In this document: piece by piece, positions 47,414 to 56,161 of the stretch
Position numbering within the stretch: the stretch's first letter is position 1
Layout of the letters: the number at the start of each line of letters is the position of its first letter
NCBI RefSeq assembly: GCF_008369165.1
Contig: NZ_VOBA01000001.1
Span: 2,039,630 to 2,103,629, forward strand
DNA: 64,000 nt
Source: Dietzia sp. ANT_WB102
GTDB taxonomy: Bacteria > Actinomycetota > Actinomycetes > Mycobacteriales > Mycobacteriaceae
Direction of reading: 5' to 3'
Made by a program: the position numbers and the translations under genes
The notes under the pieces: generated by a model
What the model was told of the DNA's origin: nothing
The model's input: the letters and a program-made list of their open reading frames with translations, nothing else
Databases searched by the model: none

Positions 47414-48661
47414 GTGACTCTCGACGACCTGGAGTTCCTGTGCACCGACGCCGGACGCGACCTGCTCGACCTCGCCGCCGGCCTGGACTGGTCGCGAGCG
47501 CACCAGGTGGCCTCGACCGCGGCCGTCCGCCGGGCCGACCCCGTGCACGCCGCGGCGGCGATCGACGTGGTCACCGCCCGGGCCCGCGCCCGCGGCCGGA
47601 TCCGCGGCGGCGAGGCAATGCTGCTCACCGACGAGGCGGTCCAGCAGGCCACCGCGTGGCCGGTCGCGGCGCTGCGCGCGCAGCGGCTGTCCGGCCGCGC
47701 CGTCCACGATGTCACCTGCTCCGTAGGCGCCGACCTGGGCGAGCTGGTGCGCACCGCAGATCGGGTGATCGGGTCGGACCTCGACCCGCTGCGCGCGCGG
47801 ATGGCCGCGCTCAACGTGCCGGACGCGCTCGTATGCGTGGCCGACGCGCTCGCCCCGCCCAGTCGCGACGCCGTCCTGGTGGCCGATCCGGCGCGCCGCA
47901 CCGGCGGCCGCCGCGTCCACGACCCGGCCCGGCTCAGCCCGCCGCTACCCGATCTGCTCGCCACCGCCACCGACCGGGATCACGTCATCAAGTGCGCCCC
48001 CGGCCTCGACACCTCGGTGCTCGCGCACTCCGGAGAGGTGGAGCTTGTCTCGCTGGACGGGTCGGTACGGGAGGCGTGCCTGTGGTCGTCGGGCTTGTCC
48101 GCGGGGGTGCGCCGCCGCGCCACTGTGGTGCGAACGACCACCGATGACAGGCCCGGACCGTGGGGTCCGCCGCGACTGGTCTCCGACGGCGTCGCGGTAC
48201 ACGTGGAAGAGGTGACCGACGGCGACGACGATGAGGTCGACGCCCACGGGGAGCCGGACCGATTCATCGTGGATCCCGACGGGGCGGTCGTCCGGGCCGG
48301 GCTGGTGCGGCACTGGGCCCTCCGGCACGGGCTTCGTCAGCTCGACCCGCGGATCGCCCACCTGACTGGCCCGCGGATACCGGATGGCTACACCGGGTTC
48401 GAAGTGCTGGAGAGGTGCCGACTCGACCGCAAGCAGCTGCGCCGGGCCCTGCGCCAGCGCGACTGCGGATCGCTGGAGATCCTCGTCCGCGGCGTCGACA
48501 CCGACCCCGACGTGCTGCGGCGCTCACTCGCGCTCAGCGGGTCACAGCCGCTCGCCCTGGTCGTCACCCGCATCGGAAGCTCCGCGGCGGTGTTCGTGTG
48601 CGGGCCGCGCACCGGCCGCACGGATACCGAGCACCTCACTACTGCTCACTCGAAGACATAG
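47414..48661 (+). CDS. Class I SAM-dependent methyltransferase with THUMP-like C-terminus
   Basis: A 415-residue protein. A Rossmann methyltransferase core is visible in VHDVTCSVGADLGELV (about 97, SAM-binding loop), VIGSDLDPLRARMAALN (about 116) and AVLVADPARRTGG (about 154; DPAR resembles the DPPY-type motif IV). The last 80 residues (GFEVLERCRLDRKQLRRALRQRDCG...) fit the THUMP-like domain found at the end of a family of actinobacterial methyltransferases. The target, probably a structured RNA, is not known. GTG start with a -10 box six bases before it. Its 3' end overlaps the convergent lipoprotein gene by 16 bases. Confidence 0.85.
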   Translation: MTLDDLEFLCTDAGRDLLDLAAGLDWSRAHQVASTAAVRRADPVHAAAAIDVVTARARARGRIRGGEAMLLTDEAVQQATAWPVAALRAQRLSGRAVHDVTCSVGADLGELVRTADRVIGSDLDPLRARMAALNVPDALVCVADALAPPSRDAVLVADPARRTGGRRVHDPARLSPPLPDLLATATDRDHVIKCAPGLDTSVLAHSGEVELVSLDGSVREACLWSSGLSAGVRRRATVVRTTTDDRPGPWGPPRLVSDGVAVHVEEVTDGDDDEVDAHGEPDRFIVDPDGAVVRAGLVRHWALRHGLRQLDPRIAHLTGPRIPDGYTGFEVLERCRLDRKQLRRALRQRDCGSLEILVRGVDTDPDVLRRSLALSGSQPLALVVTRIGSSAAVFVCGPRTGRTDTEHLTTAHSKT

Positions 48662-50004
48662 ACCGCGCCCACCGCGGTCGTCAGCGTGATCCTGCCGTCC
48701 GAGTCGACGCTGAGCCCCGAGACCGGTCCCGTCGCCCCGGGCACCTCGACTCGGTGCAGGGTGGAACCGTCGGTGCCATCGAGCAGGTGGACAGCGATCC
48801 CGTGTTCGTTCGCCGGGTCGCCCGATCGAACCGCCACGAGCACCCGCCCGTCCGGGGTCGCGGCGGGGTTGGTGAGCTGCTGCAGGTCGTCCCGGCGCCA
48901 GACCACCCGGCCGGTTCCGTCCCCCGAGGCCACGGCCACGACGGGCGCCGGGCCGGAGTCGTCGTCGTGCTCGTCGTCGGGGCCCCTCCACACGGTCGTC
49001 GTGCGACCGCCGCTGACCAGGGTGCCGTCGGGCAGCAGAGCGGGGGGAGTGTCCGGTCGGAAGCCAATCGGTGCGGACCACAGGTCCGCACCGTCGGACG
49101 TGGAGTACGCGTTCAGGGTGCCGTCCTCGGCGTGGACGTACACCTCGTCGTGGTCGTTCGACAGCACCACCGGCACGCCCGACCTTCCGCCCGGCAGGGG
49201 CGCGCGCCACAGCACCTCCAGCGCGGTGAACTCACCGGGGTTCAGGTGTATCGCGACCAACTCCGGGTCGTCGACACCCGGCGTCCACGCCGTGAGGTAG
49301 GCGGTGGCCGTGTCGGTGTCCACGGCGGCTGGGGCGGGCACAGGGCACCCGCGCTCGCCGATTGCGCACCACGGGATCCCGTACGCCGGGTCGTCAGTGT
49401 TGACGTCCCCGGCGATCCGAAGTTCTGGCGTCACGTCCAGACCGGTGTGGGCGTTGACCACCCGCGCCACCCCCAGGTGCGACACGAGTAGGAGGTTGCG
49501 CTCGTCGAGCAACGTCACGGTGGTGGGGACCCCGCGGGTCGCGGCGGACCACCGGGTCTCGCCGTCGGCTGATAGCGCCCCGACCCCGCCGTGCATCGGC
49601 ACGAACAGTGACCCGCGCCCGTCGACAGTCGCGGTGATCCGGGGGCCGTCTGTCGCCAGGCGCAAGCACCAACGCTTGCGGCCGTCGTCGGCCGTCAGCG
49701 CGAAGAGATTGCACCCGCGCTCGGAAATTGTCGCCTGGAAGGAGGAACCTATGCCGTCCGAGGAGGCCACACCTACGGCGGGCGCTCCCAATGATCGCGA
49801 CCACAACAGCTCCGGGGCGTCCGTGACCGTGGAGTGCGCGCGCCCGGAGTTCGGTGGGCCACCCGCGACCGAGGACCAGCTCGCGGCCTGGCCCAATCGG
49901 GCGTCGCCGCTCTCGGTGGCCGAGGCGCACCCGACGAGCACCCCCGCCGCGAGCGCGACGGCGACCAGGGTCCGCGCGGTGCGCGGAGTCGATGCCGGTG
50001 CCAC
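48646..50004 (-). CDS. Beta-propeller (PQQ-like) lipoprotein
   Basis: About 452 residues. The N-terminus (TARTLVAVALAAGVLVGCASA) is a signal peptide with a lipobox LVGC, so the mature protein would be lipid-anchored on the outer face of the membrane. The rest is made of repeated beta strands with motifs such as ADDGRKRWCLRLA, GRGSLFVPMHGGVGALSADGETRW and SDGADLWSAP, the style of PQQ/YncE-like propeller blades. No catalytic motif is seen; a binding or scaffold role is likely. GTG 50004 gives a normal signal peptide; the frame is open up to ATG 50187, which would add 61 residues of no family type. Confidence 0.82.
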   Translation of the reverse strand: MAPASTPRTARTLVAVALAAGVLVGCASATESGDARLGQAASWSSVAGGPPNSGRAHSTVTDAPELLWSRSLGAPAVGVASSDGIGSSFQATISERGCNLFALTADDGRKRWCLRLATDGPRITATVDGRGSLFVPMHGGVGALSADGETRWSAATRGVPTTVTLLDERNLLLVSHLGVARVVNAHTGLDVTPELRIAGDVNTDDPAYGIPWCAIGERGCPVPAPAAVDTDTATAYLTAWTPGVDDPELVAIHLNPGEFTALEVLWRAPLPGGRSGVPVVLSNDHDEVYVHAEDGTLNAYSTSDGADLWSAPIGFRPDTPPALLPDGTLVSGGRTTTVWRGPDDEHDDDSGPAPVVAVASGDGTGRVVWRRDDLQQLTNPAATPDGRVLVAVRSGDPANEHGIAVHLLDGTDGSTLHRVEVPGATGPVSGLSVDSDGRITLTTAVGAVYVFE

Positions 50005-50125
50005 AGGTACCCCCGTCGAGTCGAAACAGTCTGCACAGAGAGTAGTCGGAGGCGCGCTGCTGCCCGGACGGGCAGTGCTCTGGAGCCCACGGGCAGCAGG
50101 GGTACGGACGGGGGAACGACAGGTC

Positions 50126-50141
50126 GCGGAGTGCACTCCGC
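50126..50141. promoter_or_regulatory. 16 bp perfect palindrome, candidate operator
   Basis: GCGGAGTGCACTCCGC is its own complement. It lies in the divergent gap between the lipoprotein gene and the acyl-CoA synthetase gene, three bases upstream of TAGCGT (50145-50150), a likely -10 box. A dimeric repressor, for example of the TetR type, would block that promoter. Confidence 0.5.
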
Positions 50142-50144
50142 CGC

Positions 50145-50150
50145 TAGCGT
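50145..50150 (+). promoter_or_regulatory. Candidate -10 box of the acyl-CoA synthetase gene
   Basis: TAGCGT, 42 bases before the ATG at 50193, directly after the palindrome. It would leave a leader of about 35 bases. Confidence 0.35.
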
Positions 50151-50192
50151 GACGGCCATCACCCTTGGCCACGAGAGGCGGACACACTTCCG

Positions 50193-51824
50193 ATGACAGC
50201 GAACTCCGGACTCGACACCGCGCTCACCCCGCTGAGCTTCCTCGAGAAAGCCGCCCGAGTTTCACCCGAGGCGACCGCGGTCGTCGACGGTCCGCGCCGC
50301 CAGACCTACGCAGAGTTCGCGGACCGGGCCACTCGGTTGGCCGCCCTGCTGAAAGTGCGCGGCGTCGCTCGCGGCGACCGCGTGGGCGTGTTGGCGCCCA
50401 ACTCGGCCGAGGCGTTGCTCGCGCAGTTCGCCGTTCCGCTCGCCGGTGGCGCCGTGGTTGCCCTCAACACCCGACTGGCGCCGGCGGAGATCGCCTACAT
50501 CGTCGAGCACGCCGGGATCGCGGTGCTCATCGCCGACGCCGAACTCCTGGCAGGGTTGGGCGACGAGGTCCCCGAGGCGCTGCAGCTCATCCTGGTCGCC
50601 CCCGACGCGGACGGCACCCAGCCCGACCCGGCGAGGTTCGGCCCGCGCGCCGAGGCCCTCGAGGAGGGCCTTGCGTCCGCCTCCCCGCAGCCAGTGCGGT
50701 GGACCGTCGACGACGAGGACGCCGTCATCGCGGTCAACTACACGTCCGGCACCACCGGCAGGCCCAAGGGCGTCATGTACACGCACCGGGGCGCTTATCT
50801 CAACGCCTTCGGCGAGATCATCACGCAGGGACTGGACGCCGACTCGAAGTACCTGTGGACGCTCCCAATGTTCCACTGCAACGGCTGGTGCACCACCTGG
50901 GCCCTGACCGGTGCCAGGGGGACCCACGTGTGCCTGCGCGCCGTCCGTGGGGACGAGATCTGGAGACTGTTCGACGACGAGGGGATCAATCGGCTGGCCG
51001 GTGCACCCGCCGTGCTGTCCACCATCGCGGATGACCCGGCAGCCCGGCCGATCGAAGGGATCCGCATGGTCACCGCCGGGGCCCCGCCCTCGCCGACCAT
51101 CCTTCGTCGCTTCGAGGACCTTGGCATCGACGTTACCCAGGTGTACGGACTGACCGAGACCTACGGTCCGTTTACCGTATGCACCCCGCAGCCGAGGTGG
51201 GCCGAACTAGATCCTGACGAGCGGGCCGCGCTCAAGTCGCGCCAGGGCGTGGCGATGCTACACGCCGACACCGTCCGTGTCGTCGAACGCACTTCGCCCG
51301 GCGAGACCCAACTCATCGACGTCCCCGCCGACGGCGTGACCATGGGCGAGGTCGTGATGACAGGCAATGGCGTGATGAAGGGCTACTTCGGCGACCCGGA
51401 AGCCACGGCCACCGCGTTCGCCGGGGGCTGGTTCCACTCGGGCGACTTGGGAGTAATGCACTCAGACGGCTACGTGCAACTGCTCGACCGGGCCAAGGAT
51501 GTGGTGGTCTCCGGCGGCGAGAACATCTCCACAATCGAGGTCGAGCAGGCGATCGCCTCCCACCCTGACGTGGTGGACTGCGCCGTGGTCTCCATGCCGG
51601 ATGAGAAGTGGGGCGAGAGACCCAAAGCGTACGTGGTGGTCAGGCCGGGCTCCGAGCTCGATGAGCAGGGCGTGATCGAACACTGCCGTACCAAGATCGC
51701 CCGGTACAAGGTTCCGGGCGCCGTCGAGCTGACCGAGGCGCTGCCACGGACATCGACGGGGAAGGTGCGCAAGAACGAACTTCGCGACGCGGCGTGGTCC
51801 GGCTGGGACAAGCGCATCAACTGA
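50193..51824 (+). CDS. Acyl-CoA synthetase (AMP-forming)
   Basis: A 543-residue acyl-adenylate-forming ligase. The P-loop is NYTSGTTGRPKG (about 187), the adenylation motif QVYGLTETYGPF (about 314), the hinge region GWFHSGDLGVMHSDGYVQLLDR (about 412), and the catalytic Lys in PRTSTGKVRKNEL (about 524). The pattern HCNGWCTTW (about 229) is typical of the short/medium-chain group that includes plant-like acyl-activating enzymes; exact substrate unknown. ATG start, promoter and palindrome upstream. It lies just before the etfBA genes, whose products take electrons from acyl-CoA dehydrogenases, so a fatty-acid degradation role fits. Confidence 0.93.
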   Translation: MTANSGLDTALTPLSFLEKAARVSPEATAVVDGPRRQTYAEFADRATRLAALLKVRGVARGDRVGVLAPNSAEALLAQFAVPLAGGAVVALNTRLAPAEIAYIVEHAGIAVLIADAELLAGLGDEVPEALQLILVAPDADGTQPDPARFGPRAEALEEGLASASPQPVRWTVDDEDAVIAVNYTSGTTGRPKGVMYTHRGAYLNAFGEIITQGLDADSKYLWTLPMFHCNGWCTTWALTGARGTHVCLRAVRGDEIWRLFDDEGINRLAGAPAVLSTIADDPAARPIEGIRMVTAGAPPSPTILRRFEDLGIDVTQVYGLTETYGPFTVCTPQPRWAELDPDERAALKSRQGVAMLHADTVRVVERTSPGETQLIDVPADGVTMGEVVMTGNGVMKGYFGDPEATATAFAGGWFHSGDLGVMHSDGYVQLLDRAKDVVVSGGENISTIEVEQAIASHPDVVDCAVVSMPDEKWGERPKAYVVVRPGSELDEQGVIEHCRTKIARYKVPGAVELTEALPRTSTGKVRKNELRDAAWSGWDKRIN

Positions 51825-51866
51825 CTGCCGACCGCCCCGCCACCGTCACCGCGGTCACGGCCACGT

Positions 51867-51890
51867 TATTGTGTGTGGCAGGACCACAAT
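51867..51890 (+). promoter_or_regulatory. etf promoter with inverted repeat
   Basis: TATTGT (51867-51872) is a good -10 box. It sits in one arm of the repeat ATTGTG (51868-51873) / CACAAT (51885-51890), eleven bases apart. An inner pair TGTGG/CCACA is also possible. The site may be an operator or a short hairpin near the transcript start. Confidence 0.4.
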
Positions 51891-51954
51891 CCGGTGCGCC
51901 CGGTCTTGACGGGAGCGCACCCCGCCCCGACTCGCAGGAGGTCGACGCAGGCCC

Positions 51955-52740
51955 ATGACGAACATCGTCGTACTGATCAAGCAGGTTCCCGACACCTATT
52001 CCGAGCGCAAGCTCTCGGACGGGGACTACACCCTGGACCGCGAGGCCGCGGACGCGGTACTGGACGAGATCAACGAAAAGGCCGTCGAGCAGGCACTCCA
52101 GATCAAGGAGGCAGGCGGTGGCGAGGTGACCGTCCTGTGTGCCGGTCCGGACCGCGCCACCGAGGCCATCCGCAAGGCACTGTCCATGGGCGCCGACAAG
52201 GCCGTCCACCTCAACGACGAGGCCCTCCACGGCTCCGACGTCGTCCAGACCTCGTGGGCCCTTGCCAACGTCCTGGGCACCATCGAGGGCACCGAGCTGG
52301 TCATCGCCGGCAACGAGGCCACCGACGGCCGCATGGGGGCGGTCCCGGCCATCATCGCCGAGTACCTCGGTCTTCCCCAGCTGACGCATATGCGCACCCT
52401 GGAGGTCGTCGACGGCGTCGCTAAGGGCGAGCGCGAGACCGACGAAGGCATCTTCGAGGTCGAGGCCCCGCTGCCGTGCGTCGTCTCCGTCGGCGAGAAG
52501 ATCAACGAGCCGCGCTTCCCGTCCTTCAAGGGCATCATGGCCGCCAAGAAGAAGCCGGTCGAGACGCTCACGCTGGCCGATGCGAACGTCGAGCCCGCCC
52601 AGGTGGGCAAGGACAACGCCGCCTCCACCGTGACCGCCTCCAGCCCCAAGCCGCCGCGCGCCGCCGGCGAGAAGGTCGTCGACGAGGGAGAGGGCGGCAA
52701 CGACGTCGCCAAGTACCTCGTGGCGCAGAAGCTCATCTGA
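51955..52740 (+). CDS. etfB: Electron transfer flavoprotein subunit beta
   Basis: A 261-residue subunit that binds AMP and helps carry electrons from acyl-CoA dehydrogenases to the quinone pool. The N-terminus NIVVLIKQVPDTYSE and the central region (GNEATDGRMGAVPAIIAEYLGLPQ, about 118) are family signatures. ATG start after an AGGAGG site at a rather long spacing. Upstream is a promoter with an inverted repeat. It is followed by etfA 52 bases later, with its own AAGGAGAA site. Mycobacteria carry the same pair as fixA-fixB. Confidence 0.96.
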   Translation: MTNIVVLIKQVPDTYSERKLSDGDYTLDREAADAVLDEINEKAVEQALQIKEAGGGEVTVLCAGPDRATEAIRKALSMGADKAVHLNDEALHGSDVVQTSWALANVLGTIEGTELVIAGNEATDGRMGAVPAIIAEYLGLPQLTHMRTLEVVDGVAKGERETDEGIFEVEAPLPCVVSVGEKINEPRFPSFKGIMAAKKKPVETLTLADANVEPAQVGKDNAASTVTASSPKPPRAAGEKVVDEGEGGNDVAKYLVAQKLI

Positions 52741-52792
52741 CGCGAGCTCACCCCGACCGACTCATTCCAGTCTTTTTCAAGGAGAATCCACC

Positions 52793-53743
52793 ATGGCTGA
52801 AGTCCTCGTCGCGGTCGAGCACGTCGACGGCGAACTCAAGAAGGTTTCCCTCGAGCTGCTGACCGCCGCTCGAGCGCTCGGCGAGCCCTCCGCCGTCGTG
52901 TTCGGTGACACCGGCACCGCCGCTGCGCTCACCGACGCACTCAAGGAGGGCGGCGCGGAGAAGATCTACGTCGCCGAGGGCGACGCGGTCCAGAATTACC
53001 TCGTCACCCCCAAGGTCGACGTGTTGGCCGGCCTGGCGGAGCAGGGGGCGGCCGCAATCGTTCTGGCCGCCACGTTCGAAGGTAAGGAGGTGGCGGGCCG
53101 TCTCGCGGCCCGCACCGGCTCCGGCGTGCTGTGCGACGTCATCGAGATCCGCCAGGACGGCTCGGCTGTCCACTCGATCTTCGGTGGCGCCTTCACTGTC
53201 GACGCGACCGTCTCCGGCGACACCCCGATCTACACGCTGCGTCCGGGCTCCGTCGAGGCCGCCCCGACCGCCGGCGCAGGTGAGGTCGTCGAGGTTCAGG
53301 TGCCCGAGCCCGAGAACGCGGCCAAGGTCATCTCGCGCAACCCGATCGTCGGTGGTGATCGCCCCGAGCTCACCGAGGCGACCGTCGTCGTCGCCGGTGG
53401 CCGCGGTGTCGGCTCGGCCGAGAAGTTCGAGGAGGTCGTCGAGCCCCTCGCCGACTCGCTCAAGGGTGCCGTCGGCGCGTCGCGCGCGGCCGTCGACTCG
53501 GGTTACTACCCGGGGCAGTTCCAGGTCGGCCAGACCGGGAAGACCGTGTCGCCGCAGCTGTACATCGCCCTGGGCATTTCGGGCGCTATCCAGCACCGCG
53601 CCGGAATGCAGACGTCCAAGACCATCGTGGCGGTGAACAAGGACGAGGAAGCCCCGATCTTCGAGATCGCGGACTACGGCATTGTCGGCGACCTGTTCAA
53701 CGTCGCCCCGCAGCTCACCGAGGCCATCAACGCCCGTAAATGA
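52793..53743 (+). CDS. etfA: Electron transfer flavoprotein subunit alpha
   Basis: A 316-residue FAD-binding partner of EtfB. The N-terminal half is the Rossmann-like ETF domain (EVLVAVEHVDGELKKVS). The FAD-binding C-terminal signature is clear: YYPGQFQVGQTGKTVSPQ, then LYIALGISGAIQHRAGMQ and VAVNKDEEAPIFEIADYGIVGD (about 240-305). ATG after AAGGAGAATCCACC. The gene is followed by a strong 15 bp hairpin that probably ends the etfBA transcript. Confidence 0.97.
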   Translation: MAEVLVAVEHVDGELKKVSLELLTAARALGEPSAVVFGDTGTAAALTDALKEGGAEKIYVAEGDAVQNYLVTPKVDVLAGLAEQGAAAIVLAATFEGKEVAGRLAARTGSGVLCDVIEIRQDGSAVHSIFGGAFTVDATVSGDTPIYTLRPGSVEAAPTAGAGEVVEVQVPEPENAAKVISRNPIVGGDRPELTEATVVVAGGRGVGSAEKFEEVVEPLADSLKGAVGASRAAVDSGYYPGQFQVGQTGKTVSPQLYIALGISGAIQHRAGMQTSKTIVAVNKDEEAPIFEIADYGIVGDLFNVAPQLTEAINARK

Positions 53744-53774
53744 GTCCGGACGCCCCCGCGTCCACCAGCATTTC

Positions 53775-53809
53775 CCGGACCCCGGCACCCCTGCGGTGCC
53801 GGGGTCCGG
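53775..53809 (+). terminator. Strong hairpin after etfA
   Basis: A perfect 15 bp stem, CCGGACCCCGGCACC (53775-53789) with its complement (53795-53809), around loop CCTGC. It lies 31 bases after the etfA stop and before iscS. No U run follows. Most likely an intrinsic-type terminator of the etf operon. Confidence 0.7.
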
Positions 53810-53837
53810 CACGTTCGGGCGTATCCTTGGTTGCGAT

Positions 53838-55034
53838 ATGCCCACCACCCGCTCCGTGCACTATCTGGACCACGCCGCGACCACCCCGATGCGTGCGGCG
53901 GCCGTAGCCGCCTACACCGAGGCGGCCTCCGCGGTCGGCAACGCGTCCTCGCTCCACGGCTCCGGGCGCCGCGCCCGCCGCCGCGTCGAGGAAGCCCGCG
54001 AATCACTCGCGCACCATCTCGGCTGCCGGCCGTCCGAGGTGGTGTTCACCTCCGGCGGAACGGAATCCGACAACCTCGCGGTACTCGGGCAAGCGGGTGC
54101 CTCGAGCGGGAAAGTGGTGGCCGTCGGCGCGACCGAACACCACTCCGTCCTCGACGCGGCGGCGCACCTGGCCACCGATGGAGGAGGGCGAAAGGACGTC
54201 CGAGTCCTACCTGTGGATTCGCGCGGCGCCGTAACCGCAGGCACGGTTCGAGACCTCGCCGACGAACTCGGCTCGCGACTTGCCCTCGTCGCGACCATGC
54301 TCGGCAACAACGAGATCGGCACCCTCACTGACGTCGCGGGGGTGGCAGCACCCGCCCGGTCCGTCGGGGCGGCCGTTCATACCGACGCGGTCCAGGCCGT
54401 CGGGCACGTCACCGTCGATTTCTCCGCGCTCGGGGTGACCTCCCTCAGCCTCTCCGCCCACAAGTTTGGCGGGCCGCTCGGTGTGGGCGCCCTGCTTCTC
54501 GATCGGGGTGCAGCCTGCCTGCCGATCGGGTACGGCGGCGGGCAGGAGCGCGACCTCCGATCCGGCTCCGTGGACGTACCCGGGGTAGTCGCGATGGCCG
54601 CCGCACTGGAGGAGGCGGTCCGTGACATGGAGTCCGAGGCCCTCCGCCTGAGCCGGCTGCGCGACCGGCTCGTGGCCGGTGTATTGGCAGAGGTTCCCGG
54701 CGCGATTGCGAACGGCGGTGGGGAGCGACTGCCCGGGATAGCCAACCTCACGTTCCCCGGATGTTCCGGGGAGTCGCTCATCCTGTTGCTCGACGCCGCC
54801 GGGATCGAATGCTCTACCGGGTCGGCCTGCACCGCGGGCGTCGCCGAGCCAAGCCATGTCCTGTTGGCCCTCGGTGCCGACGAGGCCGCCGCCAGGAGCA
54901 GCCTGCGACTCAGCCTGGGCCACACCACGACCGAGGCCGACGTCGACGCCGCCATCGCCGCTCTCGGGCCCGCGGCCGACCGTGCCCGCGTCGCCGGTCT
55001 CGGACTGGTCCGAACCGGGGTGGCCGCGTCATGA
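53838..55034 (+). CDS. iscS: Cysteine desulfurase (NifS/IscS family)
   Basis: A 398-residue PLP enzyme that takes sulfur from cysteine. The N-terminus [17 protein letters not shown] (about 75), the PLP lysine in [10 protein letters not shown] (about 211) and the catalytic Cys loop STGSACTAG (about 320) are all in place. ATG 53838 is chosen; TATCCT lies ten bases before it, and the longer upstream frame would run through the terminator hairpin. The stop overlaps the mnmA start by four bases. Together with MnmA it supplies sulfur for tRNA 2-thiouridine; it may also serve other sulfur pathways. Confidence 0.94.
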   Translation: MPTTRSVHYLDHAATTPMRAAAVAAYTEAASAVGNASSLHGSGRRARRRVEEARESLAHHLGCRPSEVVFTSGGTESDNLAVLGQAGASSGKVVAVGATEHHSVLDAAAHLATDGGGRKDVRVLPVDSRGAVTAGTVRDLADELGSRLALVATMLGNNEIGTLTDVAGVAAPARSVGAAVHTDAVQAVGHVTVDFSALGVTSLSLSAHKFGGPLGVGALLLDRGAACLPIGYGGGQERDLRSGSVDVPGVVAMAAALEEAVRDMESEALRLSRLRDRLVAGVLAEVPGAIANGGGERLPGIANLTFPGCSGESLILLLDAAGIECSTGSACTAGVAEPSHVLLALGADEAAARSSLRLSLGHTTTEADVDAAIAALGPAADRARVAGLGLVRTGVAAS

Positions 55035-56161
55035 GGGTCCTCGCCGCCATGAGCGGGGGAGTGGATTCCGCCGTCGCGGCCGCCCGGGCGGTCGCTGCCG
55101 GTCATGACGTCGTGGGTGTTCACCTCGCTCTCAGCGCCGACCCGGCAACTCTCCGCACCGGCTCACGGGGATGCTGCTCGCGGGAGGACGCGGGGGATGC
55201 CCGTCGTGTCGCGGACCTGCTGGGCATCCCGTTCTACGTCTGGGATTTTGCCGAACGTTTCCGGGCCGATGTGATCGACGATTTCGTCGAGTCCTACGCC
55301 CGCGGCGAGACACCCAACCCCTGCCTGCGGTGCAATGAGCGCATCAAATTCGAGGCACTCCTTGAGCGGGGCATGGCGCTCGGTTTCGATGCTGTCGCCA
55401 CCGGCCACTACGCGCGGTTGTCAACGGAGGAACTGTTCGATGGCTCCCGCCGGCCAGTCCTGCGTCGCGCAGTGGACGCCGCCAAGGACCAGTCGTATGT
55501 GCTCGGCGTGCTGACCCCTCAGCAGCTCGCGCACTCGATGTTCCCGCTAGGCGATTCACTTAAATCACAGATCCGCGCTGAAGCAGAGGCCGCCGGACTG
55601 CCGGTTGCCTCCAAACCGGACAGTCACGACATCTGCTTCATCCCCTCGGGCGACACTCGTGCATTTCTCGGCGCACGTATCGGCATGCGTCCCGGAGCGG
55701 TCGTCGACGCCGACACGGGTGACGAGGTCGGGCGCCACGAGGGCGTCCACGGGTTCACCATCGGGCAGCGGAAGGGCCTGGGAGTCCAGGGCCCCGCCGC
55801 GGACGGCCGCCCCCGCTACGTCACCGCGATCGACGCCGACTCCGGCACTGTGACGGTCGGTGGCGAGGACCATCTGTATTCGAGTGCGATAACCGCCACC
55901 TCGCCCTATTGGCTCGTCGACGATGACATCCGCGACACCGACTGCCTAGTGCAGATCCGCGCTCACGGTGAGGCGACCCCGGGCCACGTCCGCCGTCTCG
56001 GCGACGGACCGGACTCCCGACTCGAGATCACGCTCGACGAGCCGATTCGCGGCGTCGCCCCGGGGCAGGCCGCCGTGCTGTACCGGCGCGAACTGGATGG
56101 CGACCGCGTACTGGGCAGCGGCACCATCTCCGCGTCCCGTCCGGCCGCCGAGACCGCGTGA
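55031..56161 (+). CDS. mnmA: tRNA-specific 2-thiouridylase
   Basis: A 376-residue enzyme that makes 2-thiouridine at the wobble position of tRNAs for Lys, Glu and Gln. The PP-loop SGGVDSA (about 8-14) binds ATP. The catalytic Cys pair is in [12 protein letters not shown] (about 97) and [10 protein letters not shown] (about 201). The GxHxGL-type barrel follows ([12 protein letters not shown]). ATG 55031 overlaps iscS. The longer open frame upstream is only an overlap with iscS. The stop overlaps the MetE-like gene by four bases. Confidence 0.96.
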   Translation: MRVLAAMSGGVDSAVAAARAVAAGHDVVGVHLALSADPATLRTGSRGCCSREDAGDARRVADLLGIPFYVWDFAERFRADVIDDFVESYARGETPNPCLRCNERIKFEALLERGMALGFDAVATGHYARLSTEELFDGSRRPVLRRAVDAAKDQSYVLGVLTPQQLAHSMFPLGDSLKSQIRAEAEAAGLPVASKPDSHDICFIPSGDTRAFLGARIGMRPGAVVDADTGDEVGRHEGVHGFTIGQRKGLGVQGPAADGRPRYVTAIDADSGTVTVGGEDHLYSSAITATSPYWLVDDDIRDTDCLVQIRAHGEATPGHVRRLGDGPDSRLEITLDEPIRGVAPGQAAVLYRRELDGDRVLGSGTISASRPAAETA

